From contig JAPMAC010000231.1 in the NCBI GenBank assembly GCA_028671895.1, positions 12,550,001-12,614,000 on the forward strand: 64,000 bases of DNA. The letters are read 5' to 3'. Both the position numbers and the translations under genes were made by a program. The stretch is from Oenanthe sinensis. Lineage: Eukaryota > Streptophyta > Magnoliopsida > Apiales > Apiaceae. Shown here one piece after another: positions 1-11,848 of this stretch. Under the pieces are notes generated by a model that saw only the letters and a list, made by a program, of their open reading frames with translations, was not told where the DNA came from and made no database searches. Position 1 is the first letter of the stretch. Each line of letters begins with the position of its first letter.

Positions 1-654
1 AACCACCGAGCTTCATGTCTTAAGATGCCTCCAAGTAATTGAAGGTTCAAGGCACATCTAAGAAAATACGCCTTTAACACTTAGACAAATTTCAAGACTT
101 ACTTAATTCATTCGAATTAACTTAGTCTTGAACTTGACTTTGACTTGACTTCAAAAATAGCTTTTGATTATATCCCTGTATTTATTCCTTTGTTTGTCAT
201 TGGTTTCACATGCAGCTAATTGATTCCTTGACATTGTAAAGATAATTTTTTTCTTGATGTGTTGATGCCTAGTACACCGGTCTTGTGTACAGATGACTAA
301 TAGTGAATAGAATATTCTTCACGTGCATTAATATAAGTTAACATTTCCTCATCTGTTCTTCAATTCTATCAATAACCTATGAAGCTCCATTAAAGCCATA
401 TCATAAACACTAAATGTATCTTGTTGAAATGAATTGATTGCAAACTCATTACAGCTAATCATTTTATTAGAGTGTAGCACCTCAAGGATTTATTAATATA
501 CCAATACTTCCCTGAATCATTTGTGTTATTTGGCTATCCATATTTAAATCTCAAGAACACAAATACACAAATAATAATCCATGATTAAAAGCTAAAAACT
601 ACCCACATCATATTCAACCCCCTTTCTATGATGATTTGGGACCTAACATAATCA
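1..654. repeat. LTR remnants at the window edge
   Basis: There is no coding sequence. From about 440 to 654 the plus strand reads like the R-U5 end of a family-B LTR: a GTGTAGCACCTCA block, an AAGAACACAAA block, TTCAACCCCCTTTCTA and a final GGACCTAACA. These occur in the same order as the inverse of 50618-50830. Around 258-300 the segment GATGCCTAGTACACCGGTCT resembles 51538-51560 of the B LTR, but in the opposite relative orientation, so at least two LTR pieces are joined here. The left boundary lies outside the window. Family assignment rests on matching blocks by eye. Confidence 0.55.
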
Positions 655-1860
655 ACCATGTTTTGGAATAAGCTACTTGTCAAGCTTCATCAATCCCTCC
701 TTCATTCCATGCTACCCAACTAAGCTTTCTGACCCATGCTTGTGTCTTTGAATCCACATCAGTTTTGTTATCTAAGCGTCCATAGAAATCTTATTTATAT
801 TTTTTGGTTAGATGATGAACTTTATTAAATGAAAGACACCGTTTTGATCAGAATTGTATTTTGACTCTATTCATTTATGGAAGTATTTCTTCTCCACCAA
901 AGAAAGAACATATCCATAGTTAGTCAATTATGAACCACACCAGTGCATCAAGTTTCAATTACGGAGAAAAGATTTTTAACAAGGATATAATCTCATCATT
1001 ATTTATGGAGGAATAAATTCAAGGGCAGAAAATATTTCAAGTTTAAACAAGGAGAAATTTCTAAACATCAAAATTGTATGAGAAGAGAAAATTTTCAAGT
1101 CCAGGACTTGCACAATTAAACTTTTTAAATGCCAAAGTTGGTGGGCCAAGCTTCTCGAACACCAAAGTTGAGTGTAAAATTTTTTAGCAAAAACTTTTAA
1201 GTACGCACATGTCTATTCTAGTTATAGTGTGAGCACTAAAATTGACGGGAAAGTGAACGATAAAGTTACAGTAGAGCACACTAAAGTTGGCGGAGTAATT
1301 GGAAATACTTATTAGAGTAAGTGCTAACAAATAAACAATACAATGTGTACTTGGTAAATACCAAAGTTGGCGCGTAAATAAAACGTCAAAAATTTTTGAA
1401 GTATAAATAAAGGAACAACACTAGACAGACAAAGTTGAATGTAAATGTGACCAGGAAATCAAAGGAATATTCGATAGAATATTATTTCTCTCTCATCAAC
1501 ATTATCTTAGAAATTTATATGATTTGTTCAGAAGAAGAAATATGAAAAAAGATAAAAAAGACTACACCAAATTCTCTCTCTTCGAATCAATAAAAATAAG
1601 AAGGAAGTTTTAATTCATTTGTCTTCTTCTTCATTATTTTTCTAGGTGCCGTTAAAATACAAACATTTAATTAACAAATTTTTATTAAAGAAATTAAAGG
1701 AACGTTAATTTTTATAATGCAGATAGTGATTCCTCACTAAGGTGTAGAAACACTTTTGAGTTTATAAACATATATTCTTGAAGATCATGTATTTTTAAAT
1801 TCTTTATTCATATCTCAAGAACACCAAATCATAATCCCTTCAAAGGATAACTCAACTAAT
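655..1860 (+). repeat. LTR-like region with CCAAAGTTG motif array
   Basis: Non-coding. About six copies of CACCAAAGTTG-like motifs lie between 1130 and 1435, followed by a TATA-like GTATAAATAAAGG near 1408. This order (short-motif array, then TATA box) matches the U3 region of the other LTRs in this window and suggests a plus-oriented LTR of a further family. No end with flanking duplication could be fixed. From about 1825 rightward the sequence resembles the 3' untranslated end of element B (ATAACTCAACT block near 51977). Confidence 0.4.
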
Positions 1861-2949
1861 AATACTAGAAAAAAGTAAAGCACAACAATACTGAAATTAA
1901 TATTAATTACATTCTGGATCAAATATTACATTTCCAGATTTCATTACAATTAAGTTACAAGAATGTTTTGTTCCTTTAGCCTGAACTAATATTCAATTGT
2001 TTCTTCATTCTTGAACTCTTGATATTCTTTCTTTGACAATGTCGAAGGCGTTCAATTCTAGAAGATTTCTTACTTATGATGTTGGAGTTGATCAAGGATG
2101 AGTTGCAGAATCGGCATACTATTGAACTTTTTCATTTCTCTTAATGTGAAGCTAAGTTCTTTAGTCCATCCTCGTACAACTACCCTCTTTGGATTGATTG
2201 AGACTCTTGCTTCACTGTTATATTGTAGGCTTCTTCTACTTCTAGCAGAATTGACTTGTCTTGATGATTTGTCGACTTTCTGAGTTTTCCTAAAATTCTA
2301 CCAACCACTTTAGATTTTTCAATTCTAAGATTCCTTACTTCAATTACTCTCTCATCTTCATTTCTTGATGAGTAGATGACTCTCTGTGGATTTGATAGAA
2401 CCATTGGTTTTTCAACTTCAGTGGAATCAAATCTTGGTTCATTCGATTCTTCTTGAGGAGTTTCTGTTATTAAGTCAAACAAGTGTTCATCGCCCAGTTA
2501 TACTCTGAGAGGTTCTTTAAGTTGAGAACCTTTTGATGGATCAATTTTTTTACTTGCGAAAGGTCTTTTCCTAGAGCTTCTGAAATGTTCAGTCTGTAAG
2601 CATAAATTCTTTCGACTGCTTTCCACTTTGCTTCTATTCTGAATACCTTTCCTCTTAGCCTCCCTTCGATATATCTAGGTCTTTTTAGAGAATAGAATGT
2701 AATTTCTTCATGATCTAGTCTCAGAATCTGAAGGAATTTGTCATTGAAGTACCTGACTTGATATGGGTTCTCTTGAATTTCTGGTTCTGCTATATCTATT
2801 AACCTTTCAACGTGATCAGCGATAAGCTAATTTATAGAGGAATCACATATTCTCACTTTGTGCTTTAGCATAAATAGCTCTGTCAAAGATCTTTTTTCAG
2901 AAAAGGCAATGATATTATTTTTGATCCATGATCTTTGAAAGACAAATTT
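1861..2949 (-). pseudogene. ORF2 C-terminal part and 3' UTR of a decayed family-B-like element
   Basis: Read on the minus strand from 2949 down, interrupted frames resemble the C-terminal domain of element B ORF2 (53105-52728): a segment LFMLKHKVRICDSS corresponds to LYVLKRKVIFGGHK in B, followed by a similar VERLIDIA / IEKKIIEIG helix. A 100-residue open segment at 2482-2180 continues it. Stops and frameshifts break the reading frame. From 2080 down to 1861 the sequence matches the B 3' untranslated region, including CATTCTGGAT and TTTCCAGATTTC blocks. The coding part is cut at 2949 by a solo LTR. The function of this protein domain is unknown. Confidence 0.6.
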
Positions 2950-4492
2950 TGAAGGGTTTCGTGACACAAACGCAGCGGAATAAACGCGAAAAATAAATCA
3001 AAATAGCGAAACCCTCCGCAGGATCCATGCGAAAACAAAAGATTTAATTCGGAGATAAAGAATAAATACCTTTAGAAGCTTTAACAGTTCATTAATGGAA
3101 GATTAATGGAGGTCCAAAGCTTGTTTAATCACCACGTATCCCGCTCTCGCGATCTACGCTCTACGGTATCCACACGAACACTTTTCATGAAGGATTGATG
3201 TGTACTAGCACCCGAAAACTTCTTCTCTCTCTATCTTCCTCCTCTCTCAGAGCGGCTAGGGTTTTTGTAGAATCTCTATTTTATTAAATCAGCCCATAAA
3301 GAGATTATATAGAGAAAGGAATAAGTTTTCTAATTATAATCCAATTATAATTAATACTAATCCAAAATTCTAAATTATTTAATTAAGTCTCACTTAATTA
3401 ATTAATTATTAATTTTGGAATTAGTTTAAGTAATTCATTTATTCTATTTATATAATTAATTAAGTCATACTTAATTAATATCATAAATAAAATAAATTAC
3501 TTATTTAATTTAAATTCATAATTTAAATTATTTCTCCTTCAAGCGTTCTTTGTGTGTGACCCTGTAGGTTATTATTACGTTGGCAACAATTTTAATATCT
3601 AATTAAAATTGTAAACAATGAGCGGCATCTAGTAATACATCATTGCTACCCAAGTAATAATAATAAATCGGTGATTCGATTAAGCCTTTCGTGAATAATG
3701 TTCCATGTAATATAATCCCTTTAATCTTGATATTATAGATTAAACTCAAGGCATGTCTCGTGTCATCCTCTTCATAATTTAATCTTTATTTTCTTGATCG
3801 ATGAGTAGACTATTAAAATCAAATCAACATTTGAGCACGGCCGTGCATTTCATAGTCTCACTCAAACAAGAGGCCAATAATATCACTCCTAAAATTAGGA
3901 GGATTAAATCCCATCTAGATCATTCATATTTCTCATACGATTCATAATATACCCAATGTCCACTTTTATCATCACCCGGTCAAAGGTAACTTTTAATGTA
4001 ATCAAAGTATATTAATTCTCGTATAGAAATATAATGATTTCAGGTCTAAGGATCATTACACCATTATCACAGTGAGAATTACTTATGACACTTACTTAAC
4101 ATGTAGAATCTCACGACGGGTCATTCCAGTGCCATGCATTGATACATGCACTTATGTTCTTGACTTTAGTATCCCCATACCTATGACCAATGAGATGTGG
4201 TCATCTGTCAAGAAACATACTAGTCTTTGTGTATTATTATTGTCCTTAAATAATAATACTCGACTAGGGAATTTTAGGAATAAGATACTATTCATATAAT
4301 CTCATTTTTAAGTCACATACTTAAAGATATATAATACGTATCAAAATTCCAAGGACATTTATTATGCTTTCAATTTATTACGCAGTAAATAAAACATAAT
4401 AAATAAATAATAATCAATAAAACATAATCCTTAATAATAAATATTTTCCTTAAAATATAAAAAGTATTGTCTCTAGAGCACAATTACTAACA
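2950..4492 (-). mobile_element. solo LTR (1543 bp) with TSD AATTT
   Basis: The segment begins TGAAGGGTTTCGTGAC and ends TTACTAACA on the plus strand, so it has TG...CA termini. It is flanked by identical 5-bp repeats AATTT (2945-2949 and 4493-4497). It has no internal coding domain. On the minus strand a TATA-like CTCTATATAATC is seen near 3320-3310, placing the promoter on the minus strand, and AT-rich Dra-type repeats (TTAATTAATTAA) fill 3330-3530. It interrupts an ORF2 remnant whose two halves resume on either side. The most likely origin is an LTR retrotransposon of another lineage that lost its interior by LTR-LTR recombination. It does not match the A, B or LARD LTRs. Confidence 0.75.
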
Positions 4493-6741
4493 AATTTAAT
4501 CTCCACCCTTCTGACATGGCACAGATTCCTACACACAAATAAGATATAGTAGATTTCAAGTCGAAATAGAAGTTGCTCACACTGTTGTTGATAGAACTGA
4601 TGTGTTGAATGACTGCAGAAACAACTTTATCATCATTTTGGATAGCACCAACATCGGGCTTCTTCAGATTTACTCTTGCTATTTCTGAATTCTTACCAAC
4701 TCTAGATGTAGCTTTCTTCTTCTTCTTTTTCAATGTTCTCCAATTAGCCTCTCTTATTTGTTCATCTATTTGACTGAAGTCCTTAAATGCCTTCAAATGA
4801 TCCTCACCTACCTTTGATATATTATTTCTTTTAACATAGTTTGAGAGATATCGCGGGTAAGCAGATTCGTTCATAAATGCATCCATATCAACAAATGGAT
4901 CATCATTAAGAATTTCTCCTTCTTTTAAGTCCTCCTCCTGCACTGATGCACATTCATAAGAGATTTTATCTTTCCCCTTATCAGATTGAGTAGCTTTTTC
5001 TTGTACTTGTCCTTCTTTCTCTCCCTTAGTTGTGTTATCCTCTTGAGCTGGGGTTGATTGAACAACCAAGGCAGATGACCTTTGAGCCAACAATTGTTTC
5101 TGTACATCTTTTACTTCTCGGATTTCCTGTTGTTGCTGAACTTGCACTTCCATGATTTTATTGATAGAACATTTCATTTCGGTAACATGGGCCTCCAAAT
5201 TTAGAATTCTTTGGCTATGTGCATGTGTGTGCTCATTGTATGGGGTGCCTAATTAGTTGTTAGGTGTCTCACCGAGTTTTGTAGGTGTTTGACGCTCATC
5301 ACTCACACTCGGCATAGAGGGTCGGGCAATAGATGATCACTAAGTCTCACTGTGACTGTTTTACTCCTCTCAAGTTGAGCTTCCAGTCCATCAGCAGCAT
5401 CTATTGAATTCTTCTCGCCTGATTCATCAGAATTAACTGAATCACAACTAAGTGGGGAATTATCTCGAAGAGGATTTTGTGATCTTTCATGCCGAAGTAC
5501 TATCTCATCACCAGACTCAGTAGTTGTTGCTACATCATTGTCTAGTGGAGTCGTATCTCTTTGAGATAGGTTATCCCAAAAAATTAAATTTTTTTGGGAA
5601 TCCTAGGTTACTCTATCAAGGGATTACCTCTCACCTTCTCTATAAATGGGAGGGAAATGGCCCTGAACAGGGTCACCATATTTGATTTTTTAATGAGTGA
5701 CAAATTAGAATCTGTGATGCCCTCAATAGCCGGTGAAGGCATGACCCACACAAGATCAACAAGTGAAGGTTCTGTTACTGAAGTAGCTTACTCCGTCAAT
5801 TCTATCTCTAAAATAGAACCTTGCAAGATTAGACCGAATTCAACATTCCATTGTCCTAGCATCTTAAGGTCTGAAAGAATTGGTGAAGCAGGTTCCACGG
5901 TAGTAGTTGCCTCAGGCTAAATAAAATTTTTCCTTCGCTTAAGAGGATGCGTAGCTACTTTGATTACTATAAACACATGACCCTTATTTGGTGTACTAGA
6001 GGCACTGAATCCCTCACTCTCAATGAATAGTTTTCTTCTAAAGGGTAGGGGAGTGAAAGATAGTGTTTGTTGTTCTACGGTAATGGTTGGAATATGTTGG
6101 TTTGCAGATTCATTTCCAGTTCCTATAGCCACTACGAGCATTTATGTGTGCGAGGCCAAGAATGGTTCAGAGGAGTCAAGAAGTGTTAAATATTCATCAC
6201 TTAATAATTCTGAGAGATCAAAGGTGTGTTAGTTACCTTCTTCAGGACTTACCACCAGAGATATAGGGTTACAGGATTACACATCATCATATATCTCTTT
6301 AGTGTCAGTTTCATCCTCTATTTGTTCACTTGATTGATGGACTTCTTCTTCTTCTTCAACTTCAGTCTTAGATACAGAGTTAGTCTCCATTGGATTTTCA
6401 GGAATTGGAAGACTTCCTCTGGTAATGTTGGTAATGCAATTTGAAACATAAAACTTTGCATAAAATTAGTTAGAGGTGATACATTTCCATTGAGATAATT
6501 CCCTTTCTTTGTTATGTGCGCAATGACACTCTTATTCATTACAGAGCAGGTTGTGTTGCACTTGCAGAGAAGGCATGAAGCTCGTTTTCTGTTAGAACAT
6601 TATTTAGCAGAAGTTGTAGGAATCGAGGATAGTAACATTCAACATCATGATGGTTGATGTCCCTATCTTCCTTAGATCTCATGGCAAGAAGAATTTGTTC
6701 TATAACTGAAAGGCATATAACTCGATCTATTTTCAATAATT
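4493..6741 (-). pseudogene. ORF2 middle part, decayed family-B-like element
   Basis: The minus strand carries broken frames that follow ORF2 of element B. At 6736-6539 a helical segment contains YYPRFLQLLLNNV, the counterpart of YYHRFLMILLNHF in element A. Next come acidic and Ser-rich low-complexity frames with many stops (6300-5250). Then a 241-residue frame (5198-4473) starts with a coiled-coil segment, MEAHVTEMKCSINKIMEVQ, which corresponds to LEAQVTKIHYSIRKILEVQ in B. The frame is closed by solo LTRs at both ends (2950-4492 and 6742-8021), so its last few residues run into LTR sequence. The similarity is clear but more divergent than in pol. Confidence 0.65.
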
Positions 6742-8021
6742 AGATGACAACTCAACTCAGATAAGAAAAAGAAGTAAATAATAAATATGATGACATGAAT
6801 CAAGACGAAGTAAGTCAACTAGACACGGAGAATCCTAGTATCAAAAGTATTTTGATTAGATTGCTACTCAACACTGGAAGAAGTTCATTTATATGTTCAA
6901 GCGTTAGTGAAAATTAAGGAAGTAATTTTTTAGAAGAATTCAGAAGAGAAAATTTTAAGTGGCTACTACACGAAGATTCCAACAAAAGAAAACAAAAGAG
7001 AAAAAACAGTAAAGCAGAAAAAGGACAGAAGACCACAATTTTTAAAGTCAAAAGGTGAAGAATATTTATCTTAGTATGACAGACAGTACATTTATGTGTC
7101 AACTAATTAGTAAATATTTATCATCGCTTAAGTAGTGTTATGACAGAAGACAGTGCAAAGACGGGAAGACTTCGGAGCTAACTATAATGGTATACAAGTC
7201 AAGATAATATTTTAAATCTACTATCAAAAGTTAATTAATTATTTAATTTATTTAATTAAATTAATTCAAGTTGAGTTTAATTTAATTTAAAAATTATTTA
7301 AATAAATTAAGTAGAATTAATTTATTATTAAAAATAAGACTTGGTATAAATTTTAATAAATAATTTTAGATTTAATAAAAGTCATACCGAATTTGGTATT
7401 ATAAAAAGTCATGCCAAATTTTTTAAATAAAAGTCATACCGACTTTTGTTTAAACAAAAGTCATACTGACTTTTAAAAAAAAAAAGTCATACCGACTCTA
7501 ATTTAAAAAAAGTCATACCGACTTTTGTTTAACAAAAGTCATACCGACTTTCTATTTAACGAAATTCATAACGAATGATTTCAAAAGTCATATAAGTGTT
7601 AACTGAAAGTCAAACAAGCTTAAATAAGTCTGAAATGTGCTGAATTGAAAAGTCATACAAGCTTTAGTTTCCTCTATAAATATGAGGTGAGCACTTCATA
7701 TTTTGTATCAGTTAAAAAATATTGAAATTCAGTAATTTATCTGATTGTAATATTCACAAACTTTCTGTGCTAGTTTGAATAATAAATGTTATTTTAGAAC
7801 AGTTCATGTCTAATTCGTTCCAGAATTCTAAAAAGTTATTTACACTTTGAATATATTAATTTTGTAATACCTTTCAAGTTAAAATCATATCTTAAATTGA
7901 ACAGTATTTCATTAAAATTAATATTTCGTGAGAAAATAAAGTAATATTTTTAAATCCATAATTCCGCGATTAAAATCAGATATTGTATTCAACCCCCCTT
8001 CTACAATATCATGGACCAACA
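6742..8021 (+). mobile_element. solo LTR (about 1280 bp), AAAGTC-motif family
   Basis: This plus-oriented LTR has about nine AAAGTCATACCGACTTT-like hairpin motifs between 7380 and 7660, a TATA box (CTCTATAAATATGAGG, near 7671) and a typical LTR 3' end, TTCAACCCCCCTTCTACA...GGACCAACA. It splits ORF2: the minus-strand reading stops at about 8022 and resumes at 6741. The flanks are ATAAT (6737-6741) and ATAAC (8022-8026), a one-mismatch target duplication. The 5' end would then be TA instead of TG, so that boundary is less certain than the 3' one. No gag or pol lies inside. Confidence 0.65.
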
Positions 8022-8400
8022 ATAACTAGTCTACCATAATTTATATTAAGATTATTAGCAATGACATACCTTATCCTTTAAGATAATTTGGGTATATCAT
8101 GCCAACCTACCTTTCTACGAGCAAAAGCATGGTTGATCACATGGAAAAAGAAGTTCCATTCCTTTGGAAGTTTCTGCTTATACATCTCAGGAAGAAACAA
8201 ATCTCCATGATAAGTGATGGATTGAAAGAAGTGAAAGTGTTCTGCTTTATCAGGTATTGGATCAGAATTGTCAATATTAAATTGGAAGATGCGACTTAAA
8301 TCTTGATCCGGTACCTCAATATCCCTATTTTCTGTTGAGAAAATGAAACTCAAATTATCCTCGTCTGACGTGTCGACAACACTATAATAACACACAAGAA
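8022..8400 (-). pseudogene. ORF2 N-terminal domain fragment, family-B-like
   Basis: A 105-residue minus-strand frame (8395-8078) contains LPKEWNFFFHVINHAF, which aligns with LRKEWSFFFDQITKCF of element A ORF2 and WNLFFNILSRGF of element B ORF2. It therefore represents the N-terminal helical domain of the extra 3' gene. Its upstream part fades into AT-rich sequence and its downstream part is cut by the solo LTR at 8021. This is the high-coordinate end of the ORF2 remnant that continues at 6741. Molecular function unknown. Confidence 0.6.
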
Positions 8401-8737
8401 GTTCAATATGATTTAACTCCAGACTTGCGGTCAGTGCTTATCGTATGTTACAATGTTCACTTAGAAACTAAATCAAATAATGATATTGAATTTCATAAAT
8501 GAACTCAGGATTTATCGTGAGTGCACTATTTTTAATAAATTAAAAATGAAATGAAAATTTATTTTTTAATTAAGAAAAATATTTTCACAACACAATTTTT
8601 AATTTTAATAAATAATTCGAGTTAAAAAAATAATTCAAATTTCAAATCACTTCTTAAAATCTTGAAAAAAAATTGTCTTTTAGGTGATTTGCTTCACTAA
8701 AATGATTTTTAATTAATTTTTGATTAATTAAAAATTA
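8401..8737. other. AT-rich non-coding stretch before element A'
   Basis: Strongly AT-rich, with runs of TTAATTAAAAAT type and no open frame of note. If the ORF2 remnant to the left and the pol remnant at 17386-18231 come from one element, this would be what is left of the pol-ORF2 spacer. The hairpin motifs seen in the corresponding spacer of element B are not present. Confidence 0.4.
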
Positions 8738-9492
8738 TATTAGGAATATATTCATTTGATGATGTACAAAATACTAGAACAGATTCTATCATAGATGTAT
8801 CTATAATAGAATAAGTCTTTCCAGTCTCTGATCAAGTAAATGCAAATCAGAGTCTAGTTAGTCCCTGTACATGTCTCAAGGTTATTTATACTTAGAAGAT
8901 TTTCAGGAGAAATAAAACCAGAGTCTGGATGTCAATCAGAGTCTGGGTGTTGATCAGGGTCTATAGACTATCAGAGTCTATAGTCTGTTAATGACTTAAG
9001 ATCATCAATGTATGAAGTCTTTCAGAGTCTATAAAGCTGAAGCTGAATTTGAAAAATGATCACAGTAAAGGAATGTCTTAAAAGATAAAGACAAATATAT
9101 TGCAGATATGTTATGGGAAGGAATGAGAGTTATAGATGGAAACGATCACCTAATAGATAGAAATTTATTCCTGATTAATTATAGTTGTATTATTAGTTGA
9201 TAGGCAGCTCTCTATATAAATACTCTATGTAACATAATGAAATTGTGGAAGTTACGAAATCATAGAGATAGAGAGCGTTGTTGTGAGAAACAAAGAGTAG
9301 ATGTTAGGGTTTGTGTACACCCTAAGAGAGTTTTTATTTATTCATCAATAATACAAAAAATATTTCTTCATAACTTTGTGTTTCATCTTTGTTCTTAAAT
9401 TAAAACTTTAATTTATATTAAGTTGATTTTAATCAGGCAAAAAGGGAACACAAGTATTCAACCCCCCTTCTACTTGTGTGACTGAGAAAATA
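8738..9492 (+). repeat. 5' LTR of element A' (family A)
   Basis: About 755 bp, aligning along its length with the 745-bp LTR of element A: TATTAGGAATATATTC here against TGTTAGGGATATATTC there, the same U3 cluster of CAGAGTCT motifs (8850-9025), the TATA box CTCTATATAAATAC near 9211, and the end ACCCCCCTTCTACTTGTG. Both terminal dinucleotides have mutated (TA...TA instead of TG...CA), which fits an old insertion. No matching 3' LTR is found, so the element is truncated. Confidence 0.85.
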
Positions 9493-9493
9493 A

Positions 9494-9507
9494 TTAGTAT
9501 CAGAGCC
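9494..9507 (+). promoter_or_regulatory. decayed tRNA-iMet primer-binding site of A'
   Basis: TTAGTATCAGAGCC directly follows the LTR. The intact form in element A is TGGTATCAGAGC, complementary to the 3' end of initiator methionine tRNA, the usual primer in plant copia elements. One base has changed (G to A). Confidence 0.75.
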
Positions 9508-9529
9508 TAAAGTTTAAAGTCGATCGAAG

Positions 9530-11848
9530 CTGTCTGGAAACAAAGATGGCAATTCTAAAATTTCTATGCTCAAAAGGAATGAGTGCACTCACTGGAAGGT
9601 TAAGGTGTTGCACCATCTAGAGGCTACAGACACTGACTATCTTGACAGGATTCATGATGGACCTTACATGCCCTCAAGACTTGTTCCTCAAACCACTGTT
9701 GAAGGAAAGATTATTGGTGAACACTTTTTTGATAAACCAAAAGTTGAGTGGTTAAAGGAGGAAAAGGATAATGTTATCAAGGAGGTAAAAGTAAAAAATA
9801 TTCTCTTCAACAGTTTGGACTCTGTTCTCACAAACTGTGAATATCATGCAAAACTGTTAAGGAGATGTGGACAAAACTGGAAGTGCACTGTGAAGGAACC
9901 AATGATGTGAAGAAGAATGCTAAGTCTTTGCTAATTCAGGAGTATGAATATTTTGAAGCAAAATTTGGAGAAACTATCACTGAGATGTATGATAGGTTTT
10001 TGAAACTCCTGAATGAGTTGTCTATTCTTGGTAAAGTGTATGATTCTGAAAACACAAATATCAAGTTTCTGAGAGCCCTTCCTGAAGAATGGGATAATAA
10101 TACAACTTTTATTAGGGAAATAAGATATTTAGATGAAATCTCTTTGGAAGAATTGTATGGCAGACTCAAGACATATGAACTGGAGATGCAATAGAGAAAG
10201 AATAAGAAAGCTGGAAAAGAAAAATCTCTGGCACTCTTGATGGAGTCTGATAAAGAACAACAGGAAGAACCCAAAGAATCAAGAGTCAAGGAATCAATGA
10301 AGAAGGGTAAAGTTGTTGTTGAGTAAGAGTCTACTAGCACAGACTTTGATTCTGATGATGAGATTGTTATGAGTCAAATGATGGCCATGTTTGTTAAGAA
10401 TTTCAAAAGAATGAAATTTAACAAAAGGACATGAAAATTGAGCAAAAGGCCAACATTCAAGAAGAGTATGAAAAGGTTGAGAAAAGTAAAAGCACCATAA
10501 TCAATCTTGACAAGGCAAAGGTGAAGTGTTTCAACTGTGGAATATTGGGGCATTTTGCTAATGAGTGAAGAAAGGCTAAGAATCAAGGCAAAGGAAAAGC
10601 ACTCATCTCAATAGGAAATGATTGGGCAGATTCAAGTTCAGAGGATGAAATAGATTATAAAAATCTAGCTTTGAGGGCAGTCTCCTCAGAAAAATCAAAA
10701 TCTCCTATAGGATCTTCATCCCCTAAAACTCAGGTATCAATATGCTCTTTTGAATCCTTACTTAATTTAGACTATGAAGGTATAAAGATTGTTCAAAGTG
10801 AGGTTAAAAAGATAATGACCAACTATAGATCACTCACTGATGACAATGATAGGTTAATATAAGAAAACATAATCTTAATGAGTAGGAATAACCATCTAGA
10901 GTCTGAATTAGTTCTTATAGAAGAATATAAAAAGGATTTTGAGAAGTATTAACGCAACAATGTTGAAATCTTAAAATCCTATGATTATGTTAGAAAAGAA
11001 CTAGAAGAAGAAAAACTTAAGTTCAAAGTGTGGACAGACTCTGGTAGAAAGGTCCATGAAATTCCCAATGACCAAAATGTGTCAAACTACTGGTCTAGGC
11101 TATGACAAGAGTCAAGACAAGAGACCTGTTATTGAGAATGACAATAAGGTAGAAACTAGACAATCAAGTTAGACTAAGAACAAAAATACCTTAACCTTTG
11201 TCAAGTTTGTGACCTCTGAAGTTAAATCTACTACCTCTAATGACAAACTCATCTGCCAATGATATCTCTAGGGATAATAAAAAGACAAATAAAACAGGAG
11301 TTCAAAAACCCATGAAAAATGTTAACATAGGTTTTCCGTCCAAATCTAAGTTGGAAGAAAGACTAGATAACTTACCAGAGTCTAGCAAGATTAGGAGATA
11401 TATGAATGGTAAAGAAAGCATTAACAAGGCCAATAACTATAAAAAAGATATTAATGCTCCTAGAAAGAAATGTTATAGATGTGGAAACCACAACCATCTT
11501 ACACTAGATTGTAAAACAAAGATTGAGAAAAAGTTAGAGTCTAGATCCCCTCAAACTCTGACTAGTCACTACATTCTGCAGAAATAAGAATGGGAAAGAA
11601 GGCATTATCACTGTTATAACATATTTCATTCTATTTATATATGTAGGGACTATCATGATTTGTATTACAATTTTTATGAGTTGAAATCTTCAATTGATAA
11701 AAGTTGGTATGACACTGTCAAGACTCCACCAAAGTCTAAGGCAACAAAGGAGATAGGTAAATCCAAAGTAAAAAATACTAAGCCTGTTTCACCTACATTT
11801 AGTATGAAAGGATCTGAAACAGTTTGGGTCCTCAAAACATCTAACTAA
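9530..11848 (+). pseudogene. gag: gag of element A' (decayed)
   Basis: Capsid/nucleocapsid gene, homologous along its length to gag of element A (32615-34905). The start codon has become CTG at 9530. The capsid domain is readable at 9566-10194 (MLKRNECTHWKVKVLHHLEA...). In-frame stops include TAG near 10192, TAA near 10325 and a TGA that replaces the last cysteine of the first zinc knuckle near 10566. The second knuckle, CYRCGNHNHLTLDC (about 11470-11512), is intact. The frame ends at KTSN followed by TAA, the same position at which element A gag ends in TAG. It is non-functional. Confidence 0.85.

Noticed and set aside
655..1860. 3' LTR of element C
   Set aside because: The 3' UTR match ends near 1830, but no polypurine tract follows and the TATA and motif order point to the plus strand, opposite to C. 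Left as an unassigned LTR-like region.
3300..3560. MITE in the AT-rich inverted TTAATTAA stretch
   Set aside because: No terminal inverted repeats with flanking TA or TAA were found. The stretch lies inside a 1543-bp unit with its own TSD.
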